From positions 1,488,001 to 1,552,000 of the forward strand of contig NZ_JACCKX010000001.1 in assembly GCF_013423955.1 (NCBI RefSeq): a stretch of 64,000 nucleotides of DNA, read 5' to 3'. Below the pieces are notes generated by a model. That model saw only the letters and a program-made list of their open reading frames with translations, ran no database searches and had not been told where the DNA came from. Below are positions 46,368 through 56,570 of the stretch, piece by piece. The stretch is from Ottowia beijingensis. GTDB taxonomy: Bacteria; Pseudomonadota; Gammaproteobacteria; Burkholderiales; Burkholderiaceae_C. Within the stretch, counting starts at the first letter, position 1; the number at the start of each line of letters is the position of its first letter. The translations under genes were made by a program, and so were the position numbers.

Positions 46368-47092
46368 TCACGACGCTGCGCCGAGCCAGTCGATCGGCGG
46401 CTCGCCCCGTTGCAGCAGGAAGGCGTCCGCCTGACCGAAATGCCCGCAGCCGATGAAAGGCACCGGCGGACGCGACGCGGACAGCGGCGAAGGATGGTTG
46501 GCCGACAGCCACAGATGGCGCTCGGCTTCGTTGCCAGCAGGCCGCATGGCCTGCGCGTGGGCGCCCCACAGCATGAAAACAAGCGGCCGCTCACTTTCGA
46601 CCAGGGCACGAAAGATGCTGGAGGTCAGCGCCTGCCAGCCCAGCCGGCTGTGGCTGCCGGCCTGGCCCGCGAGCACGGTCAGGCTGGCGTTCAGCAACAA
46701 CACTCCCTGGCGCGCCCAGCGGTCGAGCAGACCCTCGGGCTGGGGGCGCGGCCGTATTCGCGCTGCAGTTGCTTGTAGATGTTGCGCAGACTGGGCGGCA
46801 GCCGCACGCCGGGCGCCACAGCGAAAGCCAGCCCGTTGGCCTGGCCCGGGCCGTGGTACGGGTCTTGCCCCAGGATGACCACGCGCACCGCCTCGGGCGG
46901 CGTCAGTCCCAGCGCACGCAGGGGCTGTGGCGGGAAGATGCTGGCGCCCTGGCCCAGCTGCGCCTTCAACTCCGCGCCCAGCCGACGCCCCTGTTGGCTA
47001 TGCAGAAACTGGTGCACCAAGGGGCGCCACCCTGCGGCCACCTGATCAAGGTCGGGTGGCCAGCGTTGCAGCGTGGACTCAGGATCAGGCAT
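46368..47092 (-). CDS. ung: Uracil-DNA glycosylase, frame broken near 46744
   Basis: Start ATG 47092. The catalytic motif [20 protein letters not shown] is in the first half; the second, [12 protein letters not shown] (conserved His), is in the second. They join when one G is added to the run at 46742-46746 ([30 protein letters not shown]). Corrected length 241. It removes uracil from DNA. Codon use matches the core. Confidence 0.93.
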
Positions 47093-47121
47093 CAAATCAG
47101 GCTTCAGCGCCCGTCCATCAA

Positions 47122-47135
47122 GCGCAAACAGCTAT
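47122..47135. repeat. Half of the intergenic repeat family
   Basis: GCGCAAACAGCTAT in the 57-base gap between trpC and ung. It matches one arm of the larger repeat seen at 36583-36594; the other arm is missing. Confidence 0.6.
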
Positions 47136-47149
47136 CTTTAATATAGCAA

Positions 47150-47962
47150 TCAGACAAACAACTGCGCCAGCGCCTCGCCCGGCTCGTCGGCGCGCATGAA
47201 GGCCTCGCCGACCAGGAAGGCGTTCACGCCCGCATCGCGCATGCGGCGCACGTCGTCGCGCGTGTGGATGCCACTTTCGGTGACCAGCAGGCGGTCGGCC
47301 GGCACGTCCTTCAGCAGGCCCAGCGTGGTGTTCAGGCTGACCTCGAAGTTGCGCAGGTTGCGGTTGTTGATGCCGACCAGCGGTGTCTTCAGCTTCAGCG
47401 CGCGTTCCAGCTCGGCGCCGTCGTGCACCTCCACTAGCACGGCCATGTCCAGGCTGTGGGCGACTGCTTCCAGCTCCTGCATCTGGCCGTCACCCAGGCA
47501 CGCAGCGATCAGCAGGATGCAGTCGGCGCCGATGGCGCGCGCCTCGTACACCTGGTACGGGTCGATCATGAAATCCTTGCGCAGCACCGGCAGCTCGCAG
47601 CTGGCGCGGGCCTGCTTGAGGTAGTCGACGCTGCCCTGGAAGAACTGCTTGTCAGTCAGCACCGACAGGCAGGCCGCGCTCACCTTGCCGCCGCTGTCCG
47701 TGTCGCCCACCGCGTAGCTCTGCGCGATGTCGGCCGGCACGAAGTCGGGGCGGATCACGCCCTTGCTGGGGCTGGCCTTCTTGATCTCGGCGATCACCGC
47801 CGACTGCCCCGCGTCGATCTTGCGGCGCAACGCGCCAATGAAATCGCGCGTCAGCACGCGGCTTTCGGCGTCCTCGCGCATGGCGGCCAGCGAGACCTTC
47901 TTCAGCCCCGCCGCCACTTCCTCGCGCTTGACGGCGACGATCTTGTCCAGGATATCACTCAT
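47150..47962 (-). CDS. trpC: Indole-3-glycerol phosphate synthase
   Basis: 270 residues, intact. A TIM-barrel: [21 protein letters not shown] (catalytic Lys), [49 protein letters not shown] and [20 protein letters not shown]. It forms the indole ring in tryptophan synthesis. It overlaps the small membrane gene upstream. Confidence 0.97.
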   Translation of the reverse strand: MSDILDKIVAVKREEVAAGLKKVSLAAMREDAESRVLTRDFIGALRRKIDAGQSAVIAEIKKASPSKGVIRPDFVPADIAQSYAVGDTDSGGKVSAACLSVLTDKQFFQGSVDYLKQARASCELPVLRKDFMIDPYQVYEARAIGADCILLIAACLGDGQMQELEAVAHSLDMAVLVEVHDGAELERALKLKTPLVGINNRNLRNFEVSLNTTLGLLKDVPADRLLVTESGIHTRDDVRRMRDAGVNAFLVGEAFMRADEPGEALAQLFV

Positions 47963-48101
47963 CTTTTGATAGCTCCTCGCGCTGCTCCGGCGCCGGTTGC
48001 TTCAGAATTTTGACGAAAACCCGGTGCATGACAACCGCCGCCACCAGCGTGATCAGCGTCACGCCCAGGGCGATCCACACACCCTCGTCCTGCCACATCA
48101 T
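47955..48101 (-). CDS. Small single-span membrane protein between trpD and trpC
   Basis: 48 residues: [36 protein letters not shown] then a charged end ([10 protein letters not shown]). One membrane helix with an acidic/basic C-terminus. Its start overlaps the trpD stop and its end overlaps trpC, so it is translated with them. No family recognised. Tight fit in the operon makes it likely real. Confidence 0.6.
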   Translation of the reverse strand: MMWQDEGVWIALGVTLITLVAAVVMHRVFVKILKQPAPEQREELSKDE

Positions 48102-49135
48102 GCCGCCTTGGCCAGCGATTGGGTGAACGCCAGCACCTGATCCAGCTTGGCCTGCGCGGCGCCGGTTTCGATGGCCTCGCGCGCGCGGTCGATGCCGGCC
48201 TTGATGGTGCTGGCCACGCCCGCCGCGTACAGCGTCACGCCGGCGTTCAGGATGACGATGTTCTTGGCCGGCCCGTCCTGGTTGGCCAGCACGCCCTTCA
48301 GCATGGTCAGCGACTGCTCGGGTGTCTCCACCTTGATGGCGCGGTTGCTCTGCATCGGCAGGCCAAAGTCCTCGGGGTGGATCTCGTACTCGCTGATCTC
48401 GCCGTTCTTCAGCTCGCCCACCATGGTGGCGGCACCCATGCTGCACTCGTCCATGCCGTCGCGGCCGTAGACGACCACCGCGTGGTCGGCGCCCAGCCGC
48501 TGCAGCGCACGCACCTGGATGCCCACCAGGTCGGGGTGGAACACGCCCATCACGATGTTGGGCGCGCCGGCCGGGTTGGTCAGCGGGCCCAGGATGTTGA
48601 AGAAGGTCTTGACACCCATCTCCTTGCGCACCGGCGCCACGTTCTTCATCGCCGGGTGGTGGTTGGGCGCGAACATGAAACCCACGCCCGTCTCGGCGAT
48701 GCTGCGCGCGATCTGCTCCGGCGTCAGGTCGAGCGCGATGCCCAGCGCCTCGATCACGTCCGCGCTGCCGGATTTGGACGACACGCTGCGCCCGCCGTGC
48801 TTGGCCACGCGCGCGCCGGCCGCCGCGGCCACGAACATGCTGCAGGTGCTGATGTTGAAGGTGTGCGAGCCGTCGCCGCCCGTGCCCACCACGTCCACCA
48901 GGTGCTTGGTGTCGGCCACCTGCACCTTGGTCGACAGCTCGCGCATCACCTGCGCGGCGGCGGTGATCTCGCCAATGGTCTCCTTCTTCACGCGCAGCCC
49001 GGTGGTGATGGCCGCCACCATCAGCGGCGAGATTTCGCCCTGCATGATCATGCGCATCAGGTGCAGCATTTCGTCGTGGAAGATTTCGCGATGTTCGATG
49101 GTGCGCTGCAGCGCTTCTTGTGCGGTGATGGTCAT
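48098..49135 (-). CDS. trpD: Anthranilate phosphoribosyltransferase
   Basis: 345 residues, intact: [20 protein letters not shown] (PRPP site), [52 protein letters not shown] and [13 protein letters not shown]. It joins anthranilate to phosphoribosyl pyrophosphate. The trpG-trpD-trpC order is normal for the group, but two unrelated genes lie between trpG and trpD. Confidence 0.97.
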   Translation of the reverse strand: MTITAQEALQRTIEHREIFHDEMLHLMRMIMQGEISPLMVAAITTGLRVKKETIGEITAAAQVMRELSTKVQVADTKHLVDVVGTGGDGSHTFNISTCSMFVAAAAGARVAKHGGRSVSSKSGSADVIEALGIALDLTPEQIARSIAETGVGFMFAPNHHPAMKNVAPVRKEMGVKTFFNILGPLTNPAGAPNIVMGVFHPDLVGIQVRALQRLGADHAVVVYGRDGMDECSMGAATMVGELKNGEISEYEIHPEDFGLPMQSNRAIKVETPEQSLTMLKGVLANQDGPAKNIVILNAGVTLYAAGVASTIKAGIDRAREAIETGAAQAKLDQVLAFTQSLAKAA

Positions 49136-49165
49136 GGTTGGAATCTTGAAAGTTGAGAAAGAAAG

Positions 49166-49846
49166 TCAGCGCGCGGTCGGCGCATCGGTCAGCGCCAGCC
49201 TGATGCCGAAGCCGATGAACAGCGTGCCGGCCAGACCGTCCAGCCAGCGCGTGGCCCGCTGCAACGCCCCGGCGCGCCGCGCCAGCCAGGCCGCCGCCAG
49301 CGCCCAGCCGATGCACACCAGCAGACTGTTGAAGGTGAACAGCAGCCCCAGCGCCAGAAACACCCCGCCCGTGTGCGCCGTGCCCGGCGCGATGAACTGC
49401 GGCACGAAAGCCAGGAAGAACAGCGCCACCTTGGGGTTGAGCACGTTGGTCAGAAAGCCACGGCGGAACACGATGGCCAGCGCGGATTCAGTATCAAATC
49501 GGCCTTCAGCGCCCGCCATATAAGCGCCAACAGCTATTTTTACAGGAGCATCCTGACCCATCGCCGAGCGCAGCATCTGCACGCCCACCCACACCAGATA
49601 CACCGCGCCCAGCCACTTCAGCACGCCGAACGCCGTGCTGCTGGCCGCCAGCAGCGCCGACACGCCGAGCGCCGCGGCGGCCACGTGCACCAGGCAGCCC
49701 GCCGAAATACCCAGCGCCGCCGCCACGCCCGCCCGCGCCCCGGCGCGCACGGCGTTGGCGACGATGAACATCACGTCAGGACCCGGAGTCAGGTTGAGCA
49801 GCAGGCCGGCGGCGATGAAGACGAGCAGGTGCGAAGCGTCGGGCAT
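49166..49846 (-). CDS. LysE/RhtB-family exporter with repeat-derived loop
   Basis: 226 residues, ATG 49846. Six hydrophobic segments (LLVFIAAGLLLNLTPGPDVM FIVANAVRAG; GISAGCLVHVAAAALG; WLGAVYLVWVGVQMLRSAMG; GFLTNVLNPKVALFFLAFVP). The LTPGPD motif marks the family of amino-acid exporters. The loop of about 18 residues (PVKIAVGAYMAGAEGRFDTE) is encoded by a copy of the intergenic repeat (49491-49543). It may export tryptophan-related compounds; the substrate is unknown. Confidence 0.85.
   Translation of the reverse strand: MPDASHLLVFIAAGLLLNLTPGPDVMFIVANAVRAGARAGVAAALGISAGCLVHVAAAALGVSALLAASSTAFGVLKWLGAVYLVWVGVQMLRSAMGQDAPVKIAVGAYMAGAEGRFDTESALAIVFRRGFLTNVLNPKVALFFLAFVPQFIAPGTAHTGGVFLALGLLFTFNSLLVCIGWALAAAWLARRAGALQRATRWLDGLAGTLFIGFGIRLALTDAPTAR
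49491..49543. repeat. Intergenic repeat inserted in frame inside the LysE-type gene
   Basis: GCGCCAACAGCTATTTTTA (49524-49542) and CAGCGCCCGCCATA match the family seen near 43473 and 47110. It lies within coding sequence and keeps the frame. Confidence 0.7.
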
Positions 49847-49851
49847 GGGAT

Positions 49852-50339
49852 TCAACCCCGCCGCTGGGGCTGGGTGCGGTGCAAAAGACGGTCAGTGAAT
49901 CGCGCGGCGGCTGGATGCCATGGGTCGCCAGAATGCGACCCGCGGCACCACGGTGATAAGCACCGTGCGCGATCAGATGGTGCAGCATCTCGCCGCGCGA
50001 AATGCGCCCGGCCTCGCCATCCGTGAAACGGAATGAGAGCACTTCAGCCAACGCCGCTGGCGCCAAACCATCCACGTAGTGCACGTACCAATCGTCACTG
50101 ACACGCGCCTTGGTTTTCAGCGCAAGCAAGTCGGGCGTCTCGTCGGTGTTGGTGGCCGCATAACCGTGCGGCTCGCCGACCAAATGACCCGCAAAGATGC
50201 GGTCCACCACGAACGTGTGGTTGAGGATACGGATGAAAAGCTGAAGGTCAGTAGCAGTCAAAGTGGACTGCGCCATCTCACCCAATGTCATCAGTTCATC
50301 GTTGGCCCAACGCTTGTACTCGAACAGCGATTTCAGCAT
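49852..50339 (-). CDS. DinB-like damage-inducible family protein, frame broken near 49885
   Basis: From ATG 50339 (GGAGAG upstream). LKSLFEYKRWANDELMTLGE, FIRILNHTFVVDRIFAGHLV, GEMLHHLIAHGAYHRGAAGR with the His residues of the four-helix DinB/YfiT fold (metal site). One more A in the run at 49883-49886 gives DSLTVFLHRTQPQRRG and a TGA at 49852. Corrected length 162. Possibly a metal-dependent thiol transferase; function unproven. Placed between trpG and the exporter. Confidence 0.8.
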
Positions 50340-50361
50340 GGCATGCTCTCCACGGCGGCGT

Positions 50362-50952
50362 TCAGCGCAGGAAATTCGCCAACATCGCATGCCCATGCTC
50401 CGTCAGGATGCTCTCCGGATGGAACTGCACGCCTTCGATGCGCACGTCGTGGGCGTAGCCGGTGTGGCGCACACCCTGGATTTCGCCGTCGTCGTCGCTG
50501 GTGGCGGTGATTTCCAGCTCTTTCGGGCAGGTGGCACGGTCGATGACGAGCGAGTGGTAGCGGTTGACGGTGAACTGCGCCGGCAGCCCGGCGAAGACGC
50601 CCTGCTGCGTGGTGCTGATGGTGCTGGTCTTGCCGTGCATCTGCACCTTGGCGCGCACGATGTCGCCGCCGAAGGCCGCACCAATGGCCTGGTGGCCCAG
50701 GCACACGCCGAGGATGGGCAGCTTGCCGGCGAAGTGCTGGATGGCCACTACCGACACGCCCGCCTCGGTGGGCGAGCACGGACCGGGGCTGATGCACAGG
50801 CGGTCGAATTCCCCGCGCTGGAACATCGCATTGAGCTGCTCCAGCGTCACCTCGTCGTTGCGCAGCACGGTGACCTGCGCGCCCAGTTCGCCGAAGTACT
50901 GCACGATGTTGAAAGTGAAGCTGTCGTAGTTGTCGATCATCAGGACTTTCAT
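50362..50952 (-). CDS. trpG: Anthranilate synthase glutamine amidotransferase subunit
   Basis: 196 residues. [20 protein letters not shown], the nucleophile [10 protein letters not shown] and the His-Glu pair QFHPESI give a complete class I amidotransferase. Three ATGs follow the ribosome site AAGGAG; the one at 50952 has the best spacing. It supplies ammonia to TrpE, whose gene is not upstream here. Confidence 0.97.
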   Translation of the reverse strand: MKVLMIDNYDSFTFNIVQYFGELGAQVTVLRNDEVTLEQLNAMFQRGEFDRLCISPGPCSPTEAGVSVVAIQHFAGKLPILGVCLGHQAIGAAFGGDIVRAKVQMHGKTSTISTTQQGVFAGLPAQFTVNRYHSLVIDRATCPKELEITATSDDDGEIQGVRHTGYAHDVRIEGVQFHPESILTEHGHAMLANFLR

Positions 50953-52139
50953 CATCATAACTCCTTGTTTTTATTGATGTTTTTCATTACACACCACCTC
51001 CATTACACACATCATTACACACATCGACGGTCGATTGCGATGGACGAAGCGCAGGTAGAGGTCGGCACTGGGTCACAATGAATTTTGAGAGAGGCCGTAG
51101 GGTGCGCCGACACGGTGTACTGAGGAAGCGCCTCCGCTCGCGTGGCTGGCTTGAGGGCCAAGACAAAACGGCCAAGCTTACGGCCCGCGGCGACGCGGCG
51201 CGCGGGGCCTGAGCTCGAAGATGGGGCTGGGGTGCTAAGGGCATCGGGCAATCTCCTCAAATCTTGGAGCCGCCGTGCCGGAGTAGCCTTCTTTGAAACC
51301 TTGCCTGCCGGTACGGCGGCAAGGTGCGGTCAAGACCGCAACGACATGCCGCTTCCTATTGGAAGCGCCACCACAGAGCGATGTTGGTCGAAGCGGTACG
51401 AGTCATGGACAGACCAAAGTGTTGAATTAAAACGCTGGAAACCAATCCGGTGACTTCCGAACGCACTTCCTGTATCAGCCGTTCTCATTTTACCACGGGC
51501 ATGCTAGCCAAAGTCCACTCTTAGAGAACAGACAACTCATCCTTCGGTATGCAGAGAACTGCGAGCTATTCGCCCTCTGATGTGATCTCAACCGCAACAA
51601 GGGCAAGCTACTGAGCCAAAGTGGCTACTCAGCATCCCCGCTCCACGTTGCGGCCTCCAACCGCACCAGCAGCAACATGAAGCAACGGCTTGGTGAGCGT
51701 CAAATCTGCGGTTCGCTGTCACCACAAACTGCTCGTGCGTAATGCTATCTCGATATATCAGCATCCTAATCAGATATCGCCCCACTGGATTCTCCCTGCA
51801 AATCCAAGGTTCCAAGCAGCAGTTGACGCTGCTTGCGGCTTCTGAAACCACTGGGCTATCAGGCCATACCCAAACGGTTTTGCGTAGATCGCTGCAACCC
51901 ATGACGCTGCCAGTGTGAGGCCACTGTTGAGCCATACCTGCCAAGGCCCAGTCATCTGGATAGCTCACATATTTTTGCACATCGAGCGCGCGACGGCTAC
52001 CTGCAAGAGCTGGTGAGAAGGCTCAAACCCCACGACGAAGCGGGTCCCTGACCCCCGCTTCATGCACAGACAACAGGCCGACCATGCGGTTGGCACCAAA
52101 GGAGTCGGCCATGTAACTCTCCTGGAAGGGGATGGGAGC
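50953..52139. other. Gene-free junction between trpG and the integrative element
   Basis: 1187 bases without a supported gene. A short run CATTACACAC occurs three times at about 50985-51020. A near-perfect palindrome (ACCTTGCC ... GGCAAGGT) lies at 51298-51325. Two minus-strand frames of 61 and 130 codons exist at 51588-51980 but overlap in different frames and lack ribosome sites. The element end is expected here; I cannot place it exactly. Confidence 0.5.
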
Positions 52140-52886
52140 ATGAACAACAATGCACCAAAATCAAAGGTGTTCTATCGCCCGATCGAAGCGTCCATCCGCT
52201 GGGCCGGGCTACTGCGATACAAACAGGTGATCCTGGCGTCGATCTCGTCGGCGCGGAACCTGCCACATTCGATGGACTGCCCGCGCTGGGGCGAACTGCG
52301 GCTGTACACCGAACGCATCTATGACGGCATCCTCAATGGGGAACTTCCCTTCGGACGGGACGGCATCACGACGCACGATACCGAACTGATCGACTCTCCC
52401 GATCTCACCGTCCGCCATGTCGATCTGAAGCGCTGGATGCGCCAGCACTATCCCGAACACCGACCAGGCTTTCTCTTTTCCCGTAGCGAGCGCATCGCCC
52501 ATCCTTCCATTTCACTGGAAACCGGGCAAGCCATGCTGGTTGAGCAGTTCGCCCTGAAATCCGCCTTGGAGCAGTCCAAGCGCCAACTTCGCGAGCTGCA
52601 GGACACGCACGACGCGCTGCTCAAGCAGTCCTCGGTGATCCCCGCATGCGCGCAATGCTCGATCAGCGATCGGGCCGAGACCACCTACCTGAACATCATC
52701 GGGGGCATGCTGGAGTTGATACTCGGCCAGTCGCCCTCGGGCACGCCGTACTCCAGCTTCAAGACGCAGGAGGCCGTGGTCAGCGCATTGGTCGCCCATC
52801 ACCACGGCGTCATGGGGATCGCGGAGCGGACATTGAACGGCAAGTTCGCCACAGCCAGGCGCCGGCTACATAGCGCCATCCTCTAA
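52140..52886 (+). CDS. Hypothetical protein at the start of the integrative element
   Basis: 248 residues, ATG 52140 with AAGGGG 8 bases upstream. FYRPIEASIRWAGLLRYKQV, YTERIYDGILNGELPFGRDG, LTVRHVDLKRWMRQHYPEHR and a coiled helix (LEQSKRQLRELQDTHDALLK) followed by a compact C-terminus (ERTLNGKFATARRRLH) that looks DNA-binding. It is separated from AlpA by about 120 bases. No family named; typical position is the leading gene of PFGI-1-like elements. Confidence 0.7.
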   Translation: MNNNAPKSKVFYRPIEASIRWAGLLRYKQVILASISSARNLPHSMDCPRWGELRLYTERIYDGILNGELPFGRDGITTHDTELIDSPDLTVRHVDLKRWMRQHYPEHRPGFLFSRSERIAHPSISLETGQAMLVEQFALKSALEQSKRQLRELQDTHDALLKQSSVIPACAQCSISDRAETTYLNIIGGMLELILGQSPSGTPYSSFKTQEAVVSALVAHHHGVMGIAERTLNGKFATARRRLHSAIL

Positions 52887-53004
52887 GGTTTTCCAGCTTG
52901 TTTAGGCAGCCGCGGAGATTGCATTGGCAATGTCTTTCCGCAGCCGCGTCTATTGAATAGAGGTCACGCCAACAAACGCCACTGAGCGTTCAGGAGTGAC
53001 CGCC

Positions 53005-53217
53005 ATGTCGCCAACACCTGCACTGCCGCCCAACGAGCGCCGCATCCTGCGCCTGGAAGAAGTCGAAGCGAAGTCCGGCTTCAAGCGTGCCCACCTCTAC
53101 AACTTGATGCGCGCCGGCAAGTTCCCCAAGGCGCTGCGCCTGGGCGTGCGCGCCGTCGGCTGGGATTCCATCGAAATCGACCAGTGGATCGCCGAGCGCG
53201 TCAACAACCGGGCCTGA
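53005..53217 (+). CDS. AlpA-family regulator
   Basis: 70 residues from ATG 53005 (CAGGAG 8 bases upstream). RILRLEEVEAKSGFKRAHLY NLMRAGKFPKALRLGVRAVG WDSIEIDQWIAERV is the AlpA winged HTH. AlpA proteins regulate excision and transfer genes of mobile elements. It stands 42 bases before parA. Confidence 0.88.
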   Translation: MSPTPALPPNERRILRLEEVEAKSGFKRAHLYNLMRAGKFPKALRLGVRAVGWDSIEIDQWIAERVNNRA

Positions 53218-53259
53218 CCCGTTCTCCCACGGACTTCCCATCCTCACCCGGAGAACGCC

Positions 53260-54134
53260 ATGCAGGTTGTATCCATTGTCTCGACCAAAGGGGGCGTCGG
53301 TAAAACGACCACGGCCGCCAACCTGGGCGGGCTAGCCGCCGATGCGGGACTGCGCGTGCTGCTGCTCGATCTCGACGTGCAGCCCACCTTGTCCTCTTAC
53401 TACGAGCTGGCCCACCGCGCGCCCGGCGGCATCTATGAATTGCTGGCCTTCAACGAGCGCGACCTCGGCCAGCTCGTGTCCCGCACGATCATCACAGGCC
53501 TGGACCTGGTGCTGTCCAACGACCATCGGGGCGAGCTGAACACCTTGCTGCTGCACGCGCCGGATGGGCGCCTGCGGTTGCGGCACCTGCTGCCGATGCT
53601 GGCTCCCCTTTATGACCTGGTGCTGATCGACACCCAGGCGCGCGCAGCGTGACCTTGGAGATGGCAGTACTGGCCTCCGACTTGGCGCTGTCGCCTGTCA
53701 CCCCGGAAATCCTCGCCGCCCGCGAGCTGCGGCGCGGCACCATGCAGTTGCTGGAAGACATCGCGCCGTACCGGCACCTGGGCATCGAGCCGCCGCCGCT
53801 GCATCTGCTCATCAACCGGGTCCACCCGGTGTCGGCGAACGCCCGGCTGATCCAGCAAGCCCTGCGTGACCTGTTCCAGGACCACACCGGCATCCGCGTG
53901 CTGGCCGCCGACGTGCCGGCCATCGAAGCCTATCCACGCGCCGCGACGCGCGGCCTGCCCGTGCATCGCGTCGAGTACCGCCAGCCACCGGGCAGAGTCG
54001 CCCCCGCCGCGCTCGACACCATGCGCGGCCTCGCCGGCGAACTGTTCCCGCAATGGCAGCACCGACTGGCTCGCGTGTCCGGCCGCCCGCCATTTCCTCT
54101 TGATACCGGGAGGCCCCATGGCGAACGCACATGA
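53260..54134 (+). CDS. parA: ParA-type ATPase, frame broken near 53638
   Basis: The deviant Walker A is VSTKGGVGKTTTAANLGGLA at the N-terminus; the frame is right to LYDLVLIDTQ; one more G gives GARSVTLEMAVLASDLALSP and continues to PLDTGRPHGERT (291 residues). ParA ATPases move or hold mobile-element DNA with ParB. Both are required for stability of PFGI-1-like elements. Confidence 0.9.
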
Positions 54135-54366
54135 ACTGGCCCGAGGCCACAAGCGGCTGCGCGCCCTGATCGAGTTCGCCGTCGGCGAGGGCTGGCACGT
54201 CAAGCGCACGCCAGGCGGCCACCTCAAATTCACGAAGGCAGGCTGCGCCGCGATCTACACCAGTTCGACGGCCAGCGACCACCGGGCCGCCCTCAACGCC
54301 CGCGCGCAGATCCGCCGCGCCGAGCGCGAGGCCCGGTCCGAAGCGCAGGGAGGCCGCCATGGCTGA
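54118..54366 (+). CDS. Small HicA-fold-like protein between parA and parB
   Basis: 82 residues from ATG 54118, overlapping the end of parA. RGHKRLRALIEFAVGEGWHV KRTPGGHLKFTKAGCAAIYT SSTASDHRAALNARAQIRRA E shows the G-x-H-x-x-[FY] turn, two strands and a final helix of HicA-like RNA-binding folds. There is no HicB. It is a regular member of this element type. Function unknown. Confidence 0.7.
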   Translation: MANAHELARGHKRLRALIEFAVGEGWHVKRTPGGHLKFTKAGCAAIYTSSTASDHRAALNARAQIRRAEREARSEAQGGRHG

Positions 54367-55992
54367 AATGACCTCCCAGCAGATGGCCGGCAAGCTGCTC
54401 GCGGCCGGGTTCGAGCGCAGCGGCCCGTCCACCTCGGCCTTGAGCGACCCGATCGCCGACACGCCCATGGTCGTGACCCTGGACCAGTTGCGCCCCTACG
54501 ACCACGATCCCAGGAAGAAGCGCAACCCAGCCTACGAGGACATCAAGGCGTCCATCCGTGAGCGCGGCCTGGACGCAGCGCCGGCGATCACCCGGCGCCC
54601 GGGCGAGGACCACTACATCATCCGCAACGGCGGCAACACGCGCCTGGCGATCCTGCGCGAACTGTGGTCGGAGACCAAGGACGAGCGGTTCTTCCGCATA
54701 TCGTGCCTGTTCCGCCCGTGGCCCAGCCGCGGCGAAGTCGTGATGCTGACCGGCCACCTGGCCGAGAACGAATTGCGCGGGGGCCTGACGTTCATCGAGC
54801 GCGCCCTCGGCGTCGAGAAAGTCCGCGAGTTCTACGAGCAGGAAAGCGGCGCCGCCCTCAGCCAGTCGGAGCTGGCGCGCCGGCTCGCTGCCGACGGCTT
54901 CCCAGTCCAGCAGTCGCACATCAGCCGCATGAACGACGCGGTGCGCTACCTCCTGCCGGCGATCCCGACCGTGCTCTATGGCGGGCTCGGCCGCCACCAA
55001 GTCGAACGCCTGTCGGTCACGCGCAAGGCCTGCATGCTCGCGTGGGAGCGCTACGCCAAGGGCCGCACGCTGGTGCAGGACTTCGACGACTTCTTTCAGG
55101 AGGTGCTGTCGCAGTTCGACACGCAGGCCGACGAGTTCGCCCCCAGCGCGTGCAGGACGAGTTGATCGGCCAGATGTCCGAACTGCTCGGCATCGACTAC
55201 GACGTACTGGCGCTCGACCTCACCGAATCCGAAAGCCGCCATCGCGCCCTGATCAGCGACCCGACCCCACCATCGGCACCGCCCGCGCTGCCTGAGCCCG
55301 GCACCGTGGCACGCCCGCCCGCCGCGCCGGCCCCATCGGCCCCGACGCCGGCGACCACACCTGGGTCGCGCGAGCGCGAGGGCGGCTCGGGGACGGACGG
55401 CTCGCCCGCAGGAAGCCCCGTGGCGGCTCCTGGTGATCTGCTGCAGGGGCACATCGTTTCGCCTGCACCGACGACGGAGCGGCTGCAATCCATTCAGCGG
55501 ATGGTCGCCGACGAGCTGGGGGATGCGCTGCCCGATTTTTCGGCCAACGTCTTGCAGTCCATTCCCGTCCAGGCGGGCGGTCTCTACCCGATTTCCGACG
55601 TCTGGCACATCGACGCGGGCCTGGACACGCCCGATCGCCTGCGCATCCACATCGCGCAGTTCGCACGCGAGATCGCGGGCGAGGCAGGCCTCGATCAGTG
55701 CATCGAGGACCGCGCGGACGGTGTGGGCTTCGCATGCCATCCCAACGCACAGCCCCCATCACCGCAGGGCCGCGTCGTGCTGGCATTGCTGGCGAGCCTG
55801 GCAGGCCAGAGCTTCACCGATGCCGATCTGGACGGCGGGCAGCTTGCCGCCGAACTGCCGGCGCTGCTGCACGGCCAAGGCGATGCGACCCGCCGCTTGA
55901 GCGACACCGCGCTGGTCAAGCTGTTCCGATTGCTGCGCCTGGCCCGGCGCCTGCTGGACCTGGAGTCCGGTGCCGCAGGCCCTGGGGCATGA
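54359..55992 (+). CDS. parB: ParB-family protein of PFGI-1-class elements, frame broken near 55142
   Basis: The first part has the ParB nuclease-like domain (VVTLDQLRPYDHDPRKKRNP, IIRNGGNTRLAILREL) and the HTH (LSQSELARRLAADGFPVQQS HISRMNDAV). The frame is lost after TQADEFAP; one more C in the run at 55140-55144 joins QRVQDELIGQMSELLGIDYD, a Pro-rich linker and a C-terminal domain (MVADELGDALPDFSANVLQS). About 544 residues. It overlaps the small gene upstream by 8 bases. Confidence 0.88.
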
Positions 55993-56007
55993 AGGAAGGA
56001 GACCCGC

Positions 56008-56568
56008 ATGGCCGCCCCGCACCCGCTCAATCAGGCCGTCATCGCCCAGGCGCTCTACGACCTGCGCAACGGCCAACTGCGCCGCTGCAAGGCGATGGGC
56101 TTCAGCGAGGCCGAGCTGGATGCGCTCAAGCATCCCGCCATGGTGAGCGTGCTGGCCAACGCCAATGTCTCGTGGTGTTCCGTGTCCGTGAACCGCGAGG
56201 TGCTCCGGCGTCTGCTCTCGCAGGCGCAGGACGTGGAGAAGGAAATCGCGACCGTCGATCGCATGTTGCGCCTGGGGGCCAGCACGGAGATGGTCAGCCG
56301 CTTCTATGGCCTGACCCATCAGGAAGTCGCCCTGCGCCGTGAGGTGCTGGGCCTGCCCAAGCGCAAGGGGCGTCACCCTGTCCTAGACGAGAAGCAGGAC
56401 ACGGAACTGTGGCGACAGTGGAAGGCAGTGACCAGCAGCAGGAACGTCGATCTCGAAGACGAAACCTCCATCCTCGATGCCGCCATGGACTTGGCCGAAG
56501 GCATGTTGCTGCCTCTGTCGGTGGTCTGGGCCTCAATCAAGAGCTGGGTCGATCAGGGGTTGGGTTGA
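56008..56568 (+). CDS. DUF2857 protein
   Basis: 186 residues. LNQAVIAQALYDLRNGQLRR CKAMGFSEAELDALKHPAM, LRLGASTEMVSRFYGLTHQE V (an HTH) and ILDAAMDLAEGMLLPLSVVW. DUF2857 genes follow parB in PFGI-1/SPI-7 elements. Starts 15 bases after parB. It may be a DNA-binding regulator like FlhC; unproven. Confidence 0.88.
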   Translation: MAAPHPLNQAVIAQALYDLRNGQLRRCKAMGFSEAELDALKHPAMVSVLANANVSWCSVSVNREVLRRLLSQAQDVEKEIATVDRMLRLGASTEMVSRFYGLTHQEVALRREVLGLPKRKGRHPVLDEKQDTELWRQWKAVTSSRNVDLEDETSILDAAMDLAEGMLLPLSVVWASIKSWVDQGLG

Positions 56569-56570
56569 CC

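Noticed and set aside
50985..51020. CATTACACAC triplicate as a trp attenuator leader
   Set aside because: No short peptide with Trp codons and no terminator pair is visible before trpG, so I cannot support attenuation.
51588..51980. Minus-strand frames of 130 and 61 codons in the trpG-element gap
   Set aside because: They overlap in different frames, lack ribosome sites and resemble nothing I know; composition does not look coding.
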